DNA of 64,000 nucleotides from Sandaracinus amylolyticus (GTDB taxonomy: Bacteria; Myxococcota_A; Polyangia; Polyangiales; Sandaracinaceae), in NCBI RefSeq assembly GCF_021631985.1, contig NZ_CP070225.1, positions 8,866,001-8,930,000 of the forward strand. The letters run 5' to 3'. The position numbers and the translations under genes are program-made. Positions 37,312 to 46,044 of the stretch are shown here, one piece after another (the stretch's first letter is position 1; the number at the start of each line of letters is the position of its first letter). The notes beneath the pieces were generated by a model. That model was not told the origin of the DNA, did not search any database, and worked only from the letters and a program-made list of their open reading frames with translations.

Positions 37312-40300
37312 TCACGCGGTGCGCGGGAGGACGACGCCGAACGTCGTGGTCTCGCCGGGGGTGCTCTGGGCGTGGATGCGTCCTCCGTGCGCTTCCACGA
37401 TGCCGCGGCAGATGTAGAGGCCCAGGCCGAGGCCCTCGGTGGTGCTGCTGCGCGCGGCGCGCGATCGGTTGAAGCGATCGAACACGCGCGGGAGCTCCTC
37501 CGGCGTGATGCCGCGGCCCTGGTTCGAGACCAGGATCTCGACCTCGTCCGGCTCCGCGCGCGCGACGACCTCGATGCGGATCGCCGTGCCGGGATCGCCG
37601 TATTTGTGCGCGTTCGAGATCAGGTTCACGAGCACCTGCTCGAGGCGCTGCGGGTCGCCGCGCACCGTCGCCACGCCGTGCTCCACGAGCTGCAGCTCGT
37701 GCCCCGCGAGCAGGTTCGTGTTGCGCTCGACCACCTCGCGGGCGAGCACGCCGAGGTCGATCTCGCGCCGCGTGATCGAGAGCTGGCGCGCCTCGATGCG
37801 CGACGCGTCGAGGAGATCCTCGACCATGCGCGTCAGCGTGCGCGTCGACGACTGGATGCGATCGAGCGTCTTGCGCTCGCTCGGGCGCAACGTGATCACG
37901 TGCCGCAAGAGGCCGGTCGACATCGTGATCACGCTGAGCGGCTGACGCAGATCGTGCGCGATGATCGACGACCACTCGTCGCGCATGCGCTCGAGCTCCT
38001 TCACCACCGAGATGTCGCGGAACACCAGCACCGCGCCGACCACGCGCTCACCGACCCGCACCGGCGTCGCGCTCGCGAGGATCGGTACCGCGCGCCCATC
38101 GGGGGTGCGCACCGCGAGCTCGATCCCCGCGGCGCTCTCGTGGTGCTCCAGCGCGCGAGAGAGCGGGCGCTCGTCCTCGGGCAGCGGCGCGCCGCGCGCG
38201 TCGACCAGCTCGTAGAGCGCGTCGAACGCCTTCGTTCCCGGCGCGGCGTCTCGCGCGAGCCGGCGCGCAGCTTCGTTCTGCGAGACGATCGCGCCGTGCG
38301 CGTCCGCGAGCACCACGCCCTCGGGCATCTGCTCGATCACCGCCGAGAGCCACGCGCTCTTCAACGAGACCACCTCGTACGCGCGTGCGGTCTCGATCGC
38401 CGGGCCGACCCGCGCTGCGAGCATGCGCAGCACGCGCACGTCGGCCTCGCCGAACGTCACGCCCGGGTTCGTGCTCGCGACGAAGAGGCTGCCCACCGGT
38501 CGCCCGCGGTGCAGGATCGGCACCGCCGCGAGCGCGTGCAGCTGCGGGTGTCCGTCGGGAAAGCCGTGGAAGGCCGCGTGCGTCGCGACGTCGCCGGTCA
38601 GCACGACCTCGCCGTTCGCCGCGACCGCGCCGAGGGTTCCGATCGCGTGCGGGCGCCCGAGCTCGCGCTCGAGCTCGGGATCGGCGCCGATCACCGCCCA
38701 GTCCTCGAAGCGCTGCCCTGGATCGCTGCCGATCGCGACTGCGACCGCGTCGGCGCAGGTGAGCAGCTGCGCCTGCAGCGCGATCGTGTGCAGCAACGAT
38801 CCGCGGCTCGTGTCGGGCAGTGCCGCGAGCTCGTCCGCGACCACGCTGCTCGCGCGGGTCACGCGCTCGAGCTCGTCGCGCAGGCTGCGCTCGGTCTCGG
38901 ATGCGCGGCGCAGCTCGTTCTCCATCTCCTTGCGCTCGCTGATGTCGCGCGCGCTCGCCGAGATCATCAGGACCCGGCCGTCGCGCCCGAGCACCGGCCA
39001 CACCGTGACCGAGATCGGGATGCGGCGGCCGTCCTTGTGCATGATCACCGTCTCGTAGGGCGCGACGCGCTGGCCGCGCCTCAGCCGCGCGAAGAGGCGC
39101 TCGGTCTCGTCGTGGAGCTCGGGCGGGACCAGCGGCGCATACGTCTCGCCGATCATCTCGCTCGCGCGCCAGCCGTAGAGCCGCTCCGCCGCGGGGTTCC
39201 ACTCGGTCAGGTGCCCGTCGAGCGTGAACGCGACGACCGCGTCCTCGGCCGACTCGACCATGCTCTCGAAGCGCGCGCGCTGCGCCTCGACCGCGCGCTC
39301 CTCGCTGACGTCGTCCACCTGGACCGCGTGGAAGAGCAGGCGCCCCGCGCGATCGCGCAGGGCCGTCGTCGCGATGCGCACCGGGAACGTCGAGCCGTCC
39401 TTCCGCACGTGCTCGGACACGACGCGCGCGTGGCCGTTCGCGTCGTTCATCGCGAGCAGCGAGCGCGCGTCGTCGCGATGATCGGGCGCGTAGAGCGCCT
39501 CGATGCTCCGCCCGCGCAGCTCGTCCACGCTTCCTCCGCGCTGCGCCGCGAGCGCGTCGTTCACGAGCTCGAGCGTTCCGTCCGGGCGCGCCAGCGCCGC
39601 GCCCCAGTCGGCGTGCTCGAAGAAGAGCTTCCACTTCGCGGCCTCGGCCGCCGCGACGTCGCGCGCCTCGTCGGCGCGGTCGAGCGCGCGCGCGGTCGAC
39701 ACGATCCACGCGCCGCCGAGCAGCGTCGCAGCCACCGCGAACAACGCCGCGGACTCGGGCTGCGTGTAGAGCCCTCGCGTGTGCCCCACCGTCACCAGCA
39801 GCCCGAGCACCGGCACCGCGAAGAGCGCGGCGAAGAGCCGGCGCGCCATGTGCCCCGCGGTTCGCTTCTCCGCGAGCATGCGCGCGACCGCCGGGCGAGG
39901 CTGCGCGAGCACCACCGCGATCGAGAGCGAGAGCAGCACGATCGCGGTCACGACGCTCATCCCGGTCGTGCGCAGCGAGCGCGTCGCCGTGTGCAGCGCG
40001 GCCGCGCCGTACACGTGCCCGTAGAACGCGGTGAGCGCGATGATCCCGCTCACCGCGGCCGCGCCCTCCGCGATGCGCGCCCCCCGCGCCCTCGCCGGCT
40101 CGATCGCGAACAGCGCGATCCCGAGCGCGGTCACTGCCGTCGCGGTGTTCGGTGCGGGCACGAGCTGCGCGCCCGATGCGCGCCCGAGGCACGCGATGCG
40201 CTCGAGCGCGAGGTCGATCCCGAGCACGTACTGCACGAGCGTGAGCGCGCCGATCAGGGTCACCACGGTCGCGAGCACGCGCGAGATCGCCGTGCGCGTG

Positions 40301-40545
40301 CCGTGGTCCGGGGCCGACGTCGCGCGCAGCGCGAGCGAGCTGCCGGCGAGCACCGCGACGAGCGCGGTCGTGGGCAGCATCGCGGGCTGCGCGCCGGTGC
40401 TCAGCGGGGCGCGGGCCCACCACGCGACGAGCATCGCGGTCCCGACGAACGCCGCCACGATCCCGATCGCGCCTGCGATGCGCGGCAGATCGATCACGAG
40501 CGCGGGCGCCACGAGCGGGCGCGTGAGCGACGCCTGCGCGCGCAT
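37312..40545 (-). CDS. Multi-PAS/GAF membrane sensor histidine kinase
   Basis: 1077 residues from ATG 40545, which has an ideal GGAGGCGTC site; an ATG at 40572 overlapping the upstream stop (ATGA) would add nine residues. An N-terminal membrane region with about eight TM helices (20-285) is followed by PAS domains at about 300-420 and 425-545, a GAF domain (570-720) and a third PAS (730-850), then HisKA with AHDLRQPL (His864) and HATPase with N box LVNLISNAHKY (972-982), GRG and GLGLGLY. All catalytic boxes are intact. No receiver domain is fused and no response regulator is adjacent. It probably integrates membrane and cytoplasmic signals. Downstream of a short overlapping gene (40569). Confidence 0.92.
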   Translation of the reverse strand: MRAQASLTRPLVAPALVIDLPRIAGAIGIVAAFVGTAMLVAWWARAPLSTGAQPAMLPTTALVAVLAGSSLALRATSAPDHGTRTAISRVLATVVTLIGALTLVQYVLGIDLALERIACLGRASGAQLVPAPNTATAVTALGIALFAIEPARARGARIAEGAAAVSGIIALTAFYGHVYGAAALHTATRSLRTTGMSVVTAIVLLSLSIAVVLAQPRPAVARMLAEKRTAGHMARRLFAALFAVPVLGLLVTVGHTRGLYTQPESAALFAVAATLLGGAWIVSTARALDRADEARDVAAAEAAKWKLFFEHADWGAALARPDGTLELVNDALAAQRGGSVDELRGRSIEALYAPDHRDDARSLLAMNDANGHARVVSEHVRKDGSTFPVRIATTALRDRAGRLLFHAVQVDDVSEERAVEAQRARFESMVESAEDAVVAFTLDGHLTEWNPAAERLYGWRASEMIGETYAPLVPPELHDETERLFARLRRGQRVAPYETVIMHKDGRRIPISVTVWPVLGRDGRVLMISASARDISERKEMENELRRASETERSLRDELERVTRASSVVADELAALPDTSRGSLLHTIALQAQLLTCADAVAVAIGSDPGQRFEDWAVIGADPELERELGRPHAIGTLGAVAANGEVVLTGDVATHAAFHGFPDGHPQLHALAAVPILHRGRPVGSLFVASTNPGVTFGEADVRVLRMLAARVGPAIETARAYEVVSLKSAWLSAVIEQMPEGVVLADAHGAIVSQNEAARRLARDAAPGTKAFDALYELVDARGAPLPEDERPLSRALEHHESAAGIELAVRTPDGRAVPILASATPVRVGERVVGAVLVFRDISVVKELERMRDEWSSIIAHDLRQPLSVITMSTGLLRHVITLRPSERKTLDRIQSSTRTLTRMVEDLLDASRIEARQLSITRREIDLGVLAREVVERNTNLLAGHELQLVEHGVATVRGDPQRLEQVLVNLISNAHKYGDPGTAIRIEVVARAEPDEVEILVSNQGRGITPEELPRVFDRFNRSRAARSSTTEGLGLGLYICRGIVEAHGGRIHAQSTPGETTTFGVVLPRTA

Positions 40546-40568
40546 GACGCCTCCGAGGAGGCAGTTAG

Positions 40569-40760
40569 TCATCGCGAGCGCTGGCTCAACGCCGGCGCGC
40601 CCTCGGCTCGCGGCGCGCGCAGCGCGTCGGCGACCTGCTCGCCCTTCTCGGGGCTCGTGAAGCGCGCGACCACGGTCGCGAGGTGCGGCACGAGCCGCTC
40701 GACGTCGGTCTTCGAGAGCGACGTCGGATCGAGATCCTCGCGGCGACACTGCGCCTGCAT
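40569..40760 (-). CDS. Small hypothetical protein preceding the histidine kinase
   Basis: 63 residues from ATG 40760. Charged, probably helical; includes LSKTDVERLVPHLATVVARF. The stop TGA (40569-40571) overlaps an ATG of the kinase gene at 40572-40570. No family recognised. The frame is open and codon use is typical, but its start lacks a strong ribosome-binding site, so it may extend upstream (an in-frame GTG is two codons away) or be spurious. Confidence 0.45.
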   Translation of the reverse strand: MQAQCRREDLDPTSLSKTDVERLVPHLATVVARFTSPEKGEQVADALRAPRAEGAPALSQRSR

Positions 40761-41055
40761 CACCGGCCACGGAACGACGTGAAGCGCGCGAGATCGTCCC
40801 GAGCTGCACGCCCTGCGGCGACGTGCGCTGCGCGAAGCCTTCATCGTCCGAGAACGGCTCCTGCGCTCTCGAGCACGAGGACGGTCGTACCGGAGCGAGA
40901 ATACCCACCACGACGGAAATGCCGTCCTTCTACTGGAACTGGCAGGTGGCGCGCGTCGTGCTCGAAGAGCGTCCGAGGTCCCGACCGTGGGGCGAGGACG
41001 GAGGACGATGCGACGCTGCGAGACGAAGCGGCGCTGCGAGGTGCCGCGGCGTGTG

Positions 41056-42078
41056 ATGGAGCGAGCCCGTGATCGACGCGGCGCCGGTCCAGCCGTGATG
41101 CTGATGGTGCTCGGCGCGCTCGCGAGCGGCGCGGCGGGTTGCAGTGCGAGCCCGACGACGCTGCTCGTGGTGGTCACCGCCGATCCAGAGGTTCGCGCGC
41201 GCAGCACATCGGTGCGCCTGCGCGTCAGCGGCGGGCCCGAGGGCGACACGTCGGAGCTCGACGAGACGCGCGAAGCAGGCGACGACGCGTGGCCGCTGCG
41301 CGCGGTGATCGTGCCGATGTACGGCGATGCGTCGCGGCCGGTGGAGATCTCGCTCGAGGCGCTCGACGCGGGCGCGCGACCGCTCGCACGCATCGGCGCG
41401 GCGCCTGCGTTCGAGGCGGGGCGCACGCGCGTCGTCGCCCTGCACTTCGAGGCGGCGTGCCTCGGCGTGCTCTCGTGCGCAGCGGGGCAGACGTGCTCGG
41501 AAGGTCGCTGCGTGGCGGTCCCGCGTGAGACGCCGGACGCAGGGACGCCCTCGATGCGCGACGACGGCGGGGTGCCGGTGCCGCGCACCGATGCGGGCCC
41601 TTCGTGCCGTGCGGTGACGAGCTATGCGGACGTCGACGGCGACGGATGGGGCGACGGTGCGCGCACCCGCTCGAGCTGCGAGGTGCCCGCGGGTTACGTC
41701 GCGCGCGCCGGTGACTGCGACGACGCGTGCGCGGACTGCACCCCGCGCGGCGGCGAGGTCTGCGACGGCAGGCGCGACGAGGACTGCGACGGCCGGGTCG
41801 ACGAGGACTGCGAGTGCGTCATCGCGCGCACGCGCGCCTGCCCCGGTGGCGACGACGTGTGCGTGCCCGGCGTGCAGACGTGCCTGCTCGGCAGCTGGGG
41901 CGAGTGCCAGGGACGCATCGAGCGTCACGACGAGACCTGCAACGCGCGCGACGACGACTGCGACGGCGACGTCGACGAGGATCTGCGCCGAGGGTGCGGC
42001 CACGGATGTCACTCGACGTGCGTGCTCGGGCTGTGGGGCCCGTGTCGCGACGACGGAGAGCTCTGCGACAGCGACTGA
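41056..42078 (+). CDS. Lipoprotein with MopE-like metal-binding motifs
   Basis: 340 residues from ATG 41056. Another ATG at 41008 with GGAGG close upstream would give a 16-residue longer, very basic N-terminus; the shorter form gives a more normal signal peptide. Lipobox SGAAGC. A beta domain (30-150) precedes a Cys/Asp-rich region with two MopE-like motifs, GDCDDACADCTPRGGEVCDG and DETCNARDDDCDGDVDED. It resembles the other repeat lipoproteins here. The first gene of a short rightward run; the AgmX-like lipoprotein follows after 16 bp. Confidence 0.75.
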   Translation: MERARDRRGAGPAVMLMVLGALASGAAGCSASPTTLLVVVTADPEVRARSTSVRLRVSGGPEGDTSELDETREAGDDAWPLRAVIVPMYGDASRPVEISLEALDAGARPLARIGAAPAFEAGRTRVVALHFEAACLGVLSCAAGQTCSEGRCVAVPRETPDAGTPSMRDDGGVPVPRTDAGPSCRAVTSYADVDGDGWGDGARTRSSCEVPAGYVARAGDCDDACADCTPRGGEVCDGRRDEDCDGRVDEDCECVIARTRACPGGDDVCVPGVQTCLLGSWGECQGRIERHDETCNARDDDCDGDVDEDLRRGCGHGCHSTCVLGLWGPCRDDGELCDSD

Positions 42079-42094
42079 GGGTACGCTCGCGCGT

Positions 42095-42778
42095 ATGGGA
42101 TGGCGCGCGGGCGTGCTCGGGTTCGTGATCGTGATCGGGAGCGCGTGCGGCGCGCGCGACGCCGCGCCCACGCCCGAGCCTCCTCCTCCTCCTCTGCCCC
42201 CACCTCCGGTGGTCGACACGCCGCCACCGCACGGCCCGCCGATCCCCGCGCCCACCTCGCGATCGATCGTGCGCACCGAGCGACCGTTCGAGGTCACCGG
42301 CGAGATGGCGGGCGCGGAGGAGCTCGTCGAGCGCGCACGCCAGCACGCGTCGGTCTGCTACGCGCAGGTGCCGAGCCCCGAGGGCGTGATGGAGCTCGCG
42401 ATCGACGTCGCCGAGGGACGGGTGCGCGAGCTGCGCGTCGTGCGCGACGAGCTCGCCAACACGACCGTGCTCGCGTGCCTGCGCGAGCGTGTGCTCGCGA
42501 CGCCGGTGCAGGCTCGGTCCGCGGCGTCGATCCAGGTCGCGTGGCGCTTCGGGAGCGCGCCGATCGACGTCGAGCACGACTGCAGCGAGGACCGCGAGTG
42601 CGTGCTCGTGAGCGGCGTGTGCGGCGAGCCGGTCTCGGTGCGAGAGGCGGTCAGGGACACCGCGCAGGCGCGCTACCGCCGGATGAGCTCGGTCGCGACG
42701 TGCGCGGGGAACGTCCCCACCGTGCCCACGGTCGCGCGGTGCCGCGAGGGGCTCTGCACCGCGGTGCCGGCGCCGTGA
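42095..42778 (+). CDS. Proline-rich lipoprotein with AgmX/TonB-C-like domain
   Basis: 227 residues from ATG 42095. Lipobox IGSAC, Cys about 16; then a Pro-rich linker (about 23-45, PEPPPPPLPPPPV). Residues about 75-140 contain MELAIDVAEGRVRELRVVRD and CLRERVLATPV, resembling the AgmX/PglI C-terminal (TonB-like) domain, and a Cys-rich end follows. AgmX/PglI proteins of Myxococcus take part in gliding and envelope structure, so an envelope role is plausible. Stop overlaps the next start (GTGA at 42775). Confidence 0.7.
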   Translation: MGWRAGVLGFVIVIGSACGARDAAPTPEPPPPPLPPPPVVDTPPPHGPPIPAPTSRSIVRTERPFEVTGEMAGAEELVERARQHASVCYAQVPSPEGVMELAIDVAEGRVRELRVVRDELANTTVLACLRERVLATPVQARSAASIQVAWRFGSAPIDVEHDCSEDRECVLVSGVCGEPVSVREAVRDTAQARYRRMSSVATCAGNVPTVPTVARCREGLCTAVPAP

Positions 42779-43902
42779 CCGAGCGCGGCGCGGTGATGCA
42801 ACGCGTTCATCGCTACGTCGGCCCGCCCGAGATCGCGTCGCACGCCCGCACCGAGCCGGCGGGCGCTGCGATCTCGAGCGCGCACGATCTCGAGCGCGTC
42901 GCGCGGGCCCTCGATCGCCGCGGCGTGGTGACGACGACCTACGTGGTCGATCTCGACGGCGTGCTGCGCATCGCCGATCGCGCGAGCGAGCACGTCGCGT
43001 GCGCGGGTGGTCGGCCGGTGCTCGCCGCGGGTGAGCTCGAGGTGAGCGGTGGGCGCGTCGTGTCGGCGACGAATCTCTCGACCGGCTACTGCCCCGAGCC
43101 CGGATGCTGGAGCGCGCTCGCGGAGAGCCTCGATCGTGCGGGCATCGCGCGCCCCGACGCGCTCGCGCACGCGTTCGAGATGCGCCGCTGCGAGGCGTGT
43201 GGAGCGCGCCAGGTGATCAAGGACGGCGAGCTCGAGTGTCTCGAGTGCGGCGCGGCGCTCCCCGCGCGCTGGAATTTCGATCCGGTGCGGTGGCGCCGTG
43301 CACGGGTGGGTGCGTGGGTGATCGACGTGATCGAGGCGCCCACCGCCCGCGACGAAGATCGAGTCGAGCTCGCGATCGCGCGCGATCACGTGCGTCTCGC
43401 GCTCTCCGACGGTGCCGGCGGCACGGCGCACGGTGCGAGCGCGGCATCGCGGGTCGTGCGCCTCGCGTTCGATCGTGACGCGACGAGCGACCCCGTCGCC
43501 GCGATCGCGCGGGTCGACGCGGAGCTCGCGTCGCAGGCCTCGGGCGAGGCGACCGCGGTCGTGATCGAGGTCGAGCTCGGCGCGACGTCGCTCGTCGGTC
43601 GCGGTGCGAGCGCCGGCGACTCGCGCGCCTGGATCGTGAGCTCGGATCGGATCGACGAGCTCACGGCCGGGCAACGTCGGAAGCCGCTCGTCGGCTCGGG
43701 GCGCGTGGTGGCAGTGCCGTTCTTCGGTGAGGGCCCGTCGCTGCTCGTCGCGAGCGACGGCCTCGGGGCGTCCGAGGCCGTGCTCGCGAGCTGTGTGCGC
43801 GAGGGCGGTGATGCGCTCGGCTGGTCGCTCGTCGACACCGCGCGCCTGCCCTCGGGCGCGCTGGGCGACGATGTCTCGGCGATCGTGATCCGGCGCGCGT
43901 GA
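42775..43902 (+). CDS. Zinc-ribbon and PP2C-like phosphatase domain protein
   Basis: 375 residues from GTG 42775, overlapping the upstream stop; an ATG at 42796 is an alternative. The N-terminal half (1-170) is a beta domain with CPEPGCW (106-112) and a zinc ribbon (Cys139, 142, 155, 158). The C-terminal half (180-375) has PP2C signatures: SDGAGG (211-216), GDSRAW (281-286), ASDGL (326-330) and GDDVSAIV (364-371). Metal-binding Asp residues are largely kept, so an active Mn-dependent Ser/Thr phosphatase is possible. No signal peptide, so cytoplasmic. Could reverse the Hanks kinases elsewhere in the window; this is inference. Confidence 0.75.
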   Translation: MTERGAVMQRVHRYVGPPEIASHARTEPAGAAISSAHDLERVARALDRRGVVTTTYVVDLDGVLRIADRASEHVACAGGRPVLAAGELEVSGGRVVSATNLSTGYCPEPGCWSALAESLDRAGIARPDALAHAFEMRRCEACGARQVIKDGELECLECGAALPARWNFDPVRWRRARVGAWVIDVIEAPTARDEDRVELAIARDHVRLALSDGAGGTAHGASAASRVVRLAFDRDATSDPVAAIARVDAELASQASGEATAVVIEVELGATSLVGRGASAGDSRAWIVSSDRIDELTAGQRRKPLVGSGRVVAVPFFGEGPSLLVASDGLGASEAVLASCVREGGDALGWSLVDTARLPSGALGDDVSAIVIRRA

Positions 43903-45186
43903 TCAGCGCGTCAGGATCGCCTCGTCGGCCGGGGTCGCCGGCGCGTCGATCTGCGGCGGGCGCATCGACGCGAAGCGCGCGTCGTGATCGGGCGTGACCT
44001 CCTCGGGCGTCGCGCTCGCCTGCTCGTCGACCGCGGCCCCGACCAGCGCCGCCGCGCTCTCGTAGCCCCACGAGAGCACCTTCGCGATCACCACCGGATC
44101 GATCACGGTCTGCGGGTGCCACACCGTCGTCCGCAGCGTCGGCGCATCGCCGCCGGCGCGCAGCGACTCGAGCGGCACCACGAAGTCGCCCGCGCCGTAG
44201 CCCGCGACCCGCAGCCGTCCGTTCGCGCCGCGCTCCACGCCGATCTTCGTCGGGTACCAGCTCGAGTAGAAGCGCACGGCGCGCTGCACGAGCGGGCTCG
44301 CGAAGAGCGTCTCGTGCAGCGCATCGCGCATCGTGCGCAGCATCGCGCGCGGCGCGCGGCCGGGCTCCCAGCACGTCTCGTCGTCGACGAGGCGCGCGTC
44401 GAACACCGCGCGATGCGGGAAGAGCTGCATCAGCCCGGGCCACGACGACGCCATCGCGCGCACGTCCTCGAACGTCTCGTCGATCGACGCCGCCCCGAGC
44501 GCGTGCATCAGCCACGGCTCACCGAGGTGCGCCGCGACCGCGTCGAAGCTGCCGCCGAGCGGCACCGCGACGAACGCCACGCGCGAGAACGCGTCGAGAT
44601 CGGCGTCGCCCCGCTGCGACCAGACGCTCGCGACGAGCCCGCCCATCGAGTGCGCGACGAGGATCATCGGGCGCCCGTGCTTGGCGCGCAGCGCGCGCAC
44701 CTGCTCGCCGAAGCGTCGCGCCTCGTCGCGCACGTCGCGCCGCCAGTCGTACGTGATCGTCTCGACGTGCATGCCGCAGAGCTGCCACGCCGTGATCGCG
44801 GGACCGTACGCGAGGTAGAGCGGCGCGCGCTCGGGCACCACGTCGGACTCTTCGTGGGGCCGCGCCCACGACGCCTCGGGGATCGCGAGCCGCCGCGCGA
44901 CGCTGCCGTTCACGGTGCGCCCTGGGTGGAGCCAGATGCGCGCGCTCGGATCGCTGCGCTCCGCGAGGTGTCCGCCGAGGATGCCGTGCACGAGCACCAC
45001 GACCGGCCGCTCTTCGTCGGTCGCGTCGAGCGTGTCGAGGGGCGCCTCGTTCGCGATGGCGCGCAACAGCGCCAGCGTCTCGTGTGGGAACAGCGCCGGT
45101 AGGTTCGTGTCCTCGGCGGAGCCGAATCGCTCCGCGAGCGCGTCGAGCGATGCGCGCTCGAGCAGCTCGAGCAGCGTTGTCGTCAT
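43903..45186 (-). CDS. Alpha/beta-hydrolase (LCAT/PGAP1-like lipase or acyltransferase)
   Basis: 427 residues from ATG 45186 with GGAGGG five bases upstream. The oxyanion region HGILGGH (67-73) and nucleophile elbow AHSMGG (178-183, Ser180) place it in the lipase/LCAT-like branch; large insertions follow the elbow. The Asp and His of the triad are probably in the 370-400 region (VWHPQTV near 358) but cannot be fixed by eye. No signal peptide. Convergent and directly abutting the PP2C gene. Could act on membrane lipids or polyesters. Confidence 0.78.
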   Translation of the reverse strand: MTTTLLELLERASLDALAERFGSAEDTNLPALFPHETLALLRAIANEAPLDTLDATDEERPVVVLVHGILGGHLAERSDPSARIWLHPGRTVNGSVARRLAIPEASWARPHEESDVVPERAPLYLAYGPAITAWQLCGMHVETITYDWRRDVRDEARRFGEQVRALRAKHGRPMILVAHSMGGLVASVWSQRGDADLDAFSRVAFVAVPLGGSFDAVAAHLGEPWLMHALGAASIDETFEDVRAMASSWPGLMQLFPHRAVFDARLVDDETCWEPGRAPRAMLRTMRDALHETLFASPLVQRAVRFYSSWYPTKIGVERGANGRLRVAGYGAGDFVVPLESLRAGGDAPTLRTTVWHPQTVIDPVVIAKVLSWGYESAAALVGAAVDEQASATPEEVTPDHDARFASMRPPQIDAPATPADEAILTR

Positions 45187-45353
45187 TCCAACCCTCCCGC
45201 GCGGCAGCATAACGCGCGTCCTCTCGCGACTGGCGAAGAAGATCCGCGCTCGAGGGTCGTTCGATCGAGCACCCTCCGGGGTGAGGCCTCGTGCCGCACT
45301 GCGCGCGTGTTCGTCGAGGATGTCCCCGACACGCCGTCACGCGCCGGCCGCGA

Positions 45354-45929
45354 TCACCAGGTCACGACGTAATTGCAGGTCGCGCCGTTCGCGTAGCGAC
45401 ACTCGGTGTGCCGCACCGACGCGTTGGTCGCGCCCGCCAGCTTGAGGCCCATCTCGATCCACGCCGGGCACCCGGGCCCACAGAAGAGCTGGTTCGGCGC
45501 GAGGTCGTCGCCCACCGGCGAGTCGAGCGTGAGGCGCCAGTGGCGCGGCCCGATCTCCTTCGGCGTGAGCGTCCCGCTGTCGAAGTAGCGGCTCCAGAGC
45601 GAGCCGGTGCGACCGAGCAGGAATTCGGGCGACCCGAAGCGCAGCGCCATCTTGTAGACGGTGCCGAGATCGTTGTCGGCGATGAACGCGGAGAGCTTCC
45701 GCATCTCCTCGTCGCGCGCGCGGTGCTCGCCGAGCAGCGCGGTGACTGCGCGGTTCACGATGCCGATCGGGACCCATCCCCCGGCGAGCAGCACCCCGGA
45801 CAGCACCTCTCGGTCCTCGCGACTGGCGCGCTCGAGCACCCCGTTCCACGCCCGCTCGCCATAGCTCTGCACGGCGTAACTGCGCATGTGGAGGACGAGA
45901 CTGGCTTTGCCGCGGGCTTGTCTCAGCAT
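45354..45929 (-). CDS. DUF2378-like (TIGR02265) protein
   Basis: 191 residues. Helical domain with SYGERAWNGVLERASREDRE, ADNDLGTVYKMALRF and LWSRYFDSG followed by a small Cys-containing C-terminus (TECRYANGATCNYVVTW). Length and the RYFDSG-type region fit the Myxococcota-restricted DUF2378 family, and the tail recalls V4R/haem-associated small-molecule domains. Function of the family is unknown. Divergent from the lipoxygenase-like gene, so they may share a promoter. Family assignment by pattern only. Confidence 0.6.
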   Translation of the reverse strand: MLRQARGKASLVLHMRSYAVQSYGERAWNGVLERASREDREVLSGVLLAGGWVPIGIVNRAVTALLGEHRARDEEMRKLSAFIADNDLGTVYKMALRFGSPEFLLGRTGSLWSRYFDSGTLTPKEIGPRHWRLTLDSPVGDDLAPNQLFCGPGCPAWIEMGLKLAGATNASVRHTECRYANGATCNYVVTW

Positions 45930-46044
45930 CTTTGCGGCGAGAGTACACCCGGAGCACGCGAATCGAGCGGTCGATTGAGGTCCTCGGCAAAACAGCCGTC
46001 ATCTCCGTACTGAAAATCCACCGTTCTCATAGACCCTCGAATGG

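Noticed and set aside
37201-40782. Long open frame on the plus strand opposite the histidine kinase
   Set aside because: Translation is Arg/His/Asp-rich with no domain, and the minus strand has a complete PAS/GAF/HisKA/HATPase protein.
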